A stretch of DNA of 6,500 nucleotides from Candidatus Omnitrophota bacterium (GTDB taxonomy: Bacteria > Omnitrophota > Gorgyraeia > Velamenicoccales > Velamenicoccaceae): the NCBI GenBank assembly GCA_028717105.1, contig JAQUOM010000089.1, forward strand, positions 1 to 6,500, read 5' to 3'. Of this stretch, positions 5,462 to 6,500 are shown in pieces. Position numbers and translations under genes: made by a program. Numbering within the stretch: position 1 is the first letter of the stretch; the number at the start of each line of letters is the position of its first letter. Below the pieces are notes generated by a model that worked only from the letters and a program-made list of their open reading frames with translations, ran no database searches and had not been told where the DNA came from.

Positions 5462-6500
5462 TTAAGATCTTTTTATCGCGCCGAATTTACATGTCTCAAA
5501 GCATAACCCGCACCTCACGCATTTTCCCTGATCGATCACGTGCAGGCTCTTGGGATTTCCCGTGATCGCCCCGACCGGGCAGGCCTTTTTACAAGACGTG
5601 CAGCCGACACACTTGTCGGTGATCTCGTAACCCATCAGGGCCAGACAGGCTCCGGCCCGGCATTTCTTGTGACGGATATGCTCCTCATATTCATGCCGGA
5701 AATTCTTCAACGTGCTCAAAACAGGATTGGGGGCTGATTGGCCCAGCCCGCACAAAGAGGCCTTTTTGATCAAATGGCCCAGCCGTTCCAGCCGTTCGAT
5801 ATCGCCCTCCTGCCCCTTGCCCTCCGTAATGCGCGTCAGGATCTCGAGCATCCGCTTCGTTCCCTCCCGGCACGGCGTGCATTTCCCGCACGATTCGTTC
5901 TGCGTGAATTCCAAAAAGAAACGCGCAATATTCACCATGCAGGCATCCTCATTCATCACGATCATGCCGCCGGACCCCATGATCGAACCGGCCGCGGCGA
6001 GCGATTCATAATCGATCTTCGTATCCAGGTAATCCTCGGAAAGACAGCCGCCGGAAGGACCTCCGGTCTGGAGCGCCTTGAACTTCTTGTTATTCGGGAT
6101 GCCTCCGCCGATATCATAAATGATGGACCGAAGCGTCGTGCCCATGGGAACTTCGATCAGGCCGGTATTCTTGATCATTCCCGCGAGAGCGAAAACCTTG
6201 GTTCCCTTGCTTTTTTCCGTGCCGATCGAGCTGAACCAATCCGCTCCATCGAGGATAATGACCGGGATATTCGCCCAGGTCTCGACGTTATTGATCAGGG
6301 TCGGCTGGTCGAAAAGCCCCTGCACCGATGGATAAGGCGGGCGTGGCCGCGGCATGCCGCGGTGCCCTTCGACAGAATGGATGAGCGCCGTCTCTTCACC
6401 GCAGACAAAGGCCCCGGCACCGAGGCGGATCTCGATATCAAAAGAAAAATCGGAACCCATGATATTTTTCCCCAGAAACCCTTCCTTACGGGCATCGGCG
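5462..6500 (-). CDS. hydB: NAD-linked [FeFe] hydrogenase flavin subunit HydB (NuoF-like), 5' end missing
   Basis: This is the C-terminal 345 residues of a NuoF/HydB-type subunit, which in this family binds NAD(H) and FMN and passes electrons to the catalytic subunit. The frame stays open to the right edge: 13 codons precede the Met at 6460 and read as family sequence (ending GFLGKNI), so that Met is internal and the start lies outside. Counting from that Met, the FMN-site motif GAGAFVCGEETAL is at residues 14-26. The N3-type [4Fe-4S] ligands are C191, C194 and C197 (ESCGKCTPC) with C237. The tail is a two-cluster ferredoxin domain with C284, C287, C290, C294 and C314, C317, C320, C324. This tail separates HydB-type hydrogenase subunits from plain complex I NuoF. 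A further Cys pair, C267 and C272, sits just before it and may bind a metal, but this is inference. The N-terminal part is not visible. The gene ends 30 bp before hydA, so co-transcription is expected. Confidence 0.95.
   Translation of the reverse strand, partial: ADARKEGFLGKNIMGSDFSFDIEIRLGAGAFVCGEETALIHSVEGHRGMPRPRPPYPSVQGLFDQPTLINNVETWANIPVIILDGADWFSSIGTEKSKGTKVFALAGMIKNTGLIEVPMGTTLRSIIYDIGGGIPNNKKFKALQTGGPSGGCLSEDYLDTKIDYESLAAAGSIMGSGGMIVMNEDACMVNIARFFLEFTQNESCGKCTPCREGTKRMLEILTRITEGKGQEGDIERLERLGHLIKKASLCGLGQSAPNPVLSTLKNFRHEYEEHIRHKKCRAGACLALMGYEITDKCVGCTSCKKACPVGAITGNPKSLHVIDQGKCVRCGLCFETCKFGAIKRS

Noticed and set aside
6458..6460. Met at 6460 as the true hydB start
   Set aside because: The 13 codons upstream in frame read as conserved NuoF-family sequence (GFLGKNI before MGSDFSFD), and half of the expected protein would be missing. 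The gene simply runs off the window.

Overview
The window is one minus-strand gene cluster for a NAD(H)-linked, trimeric [FeFe] hydrogenase and two of its dedicated maturases, followed by a stand-alone response regulator. Read in transcription order (from the right edge to the left) it holds hydB (NuoF-like flavin subunit, 5' end outside the window), hydA (catalytic subunit), hydC (NuoE-like subunit), hydG and hydE (radical-SAM maturases), and a CheY-like receiver-domain gene. No plus-strand gene is supported.

The host is an anaerobic, probably fermentative or syntrophic bacterium. [FeFe] hydrogenases are oxygen sensitive, and trimeric HydABC enzymes typically couple H2 turnover to NADH, often together with ferredoxin (electron bifurcation or confurcation). 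Base composition is intermediate, and start sites carry Shine-Dalgarno sequences. I cannot place the organism from the sequence. An uncultured anaerobic phylum such as Omnitrophota would fit but is a guess.

Layout: 5462-6500 hydB fragment with FMN-site, N3-type and two ferredoxin-type [4Fe-4S] motifs; 30-bp gap; 3653-5431 hydA, a 592-residue M3-type enzyme; 80-bp gap filled largely by a degenerate 8-bp tandem repeat; 3087-3572 hydC; 19-bp gap; 1685-3067 hydG; 646-1698 hydE overlapping the end of hydG; 137-bp gap with a palindrome and an extended -10 promoter candidate; 122-508 response regulator; 1-121 non-coding, with two more palindromes.

How the parts work together: HydC and HydB form the NADH-oxidising or NAD-reducing module. 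HydA carries electrons through its chain of iron-sulfur clusters to the H-cluster. HydG makes the Fe(CO)(CN)-cysteine synthon from tyrosine, and HydE processes it towards the diiron subsite. The scaffold maturase HydF is not in the window.

The most interesting point is in HydA. Its accessory-cluster cysteines and proton-relay residues align with Clostridium pasteurianum CpI at a constant offset of +3, but the H-cluster loops deviate: the position of the first cubane-ligand Cys is Ser, the following Pro is Ser, a conserved Gln is Met, and L2 reads Met-Cys-Cys instead of Met-Pro-Cys.
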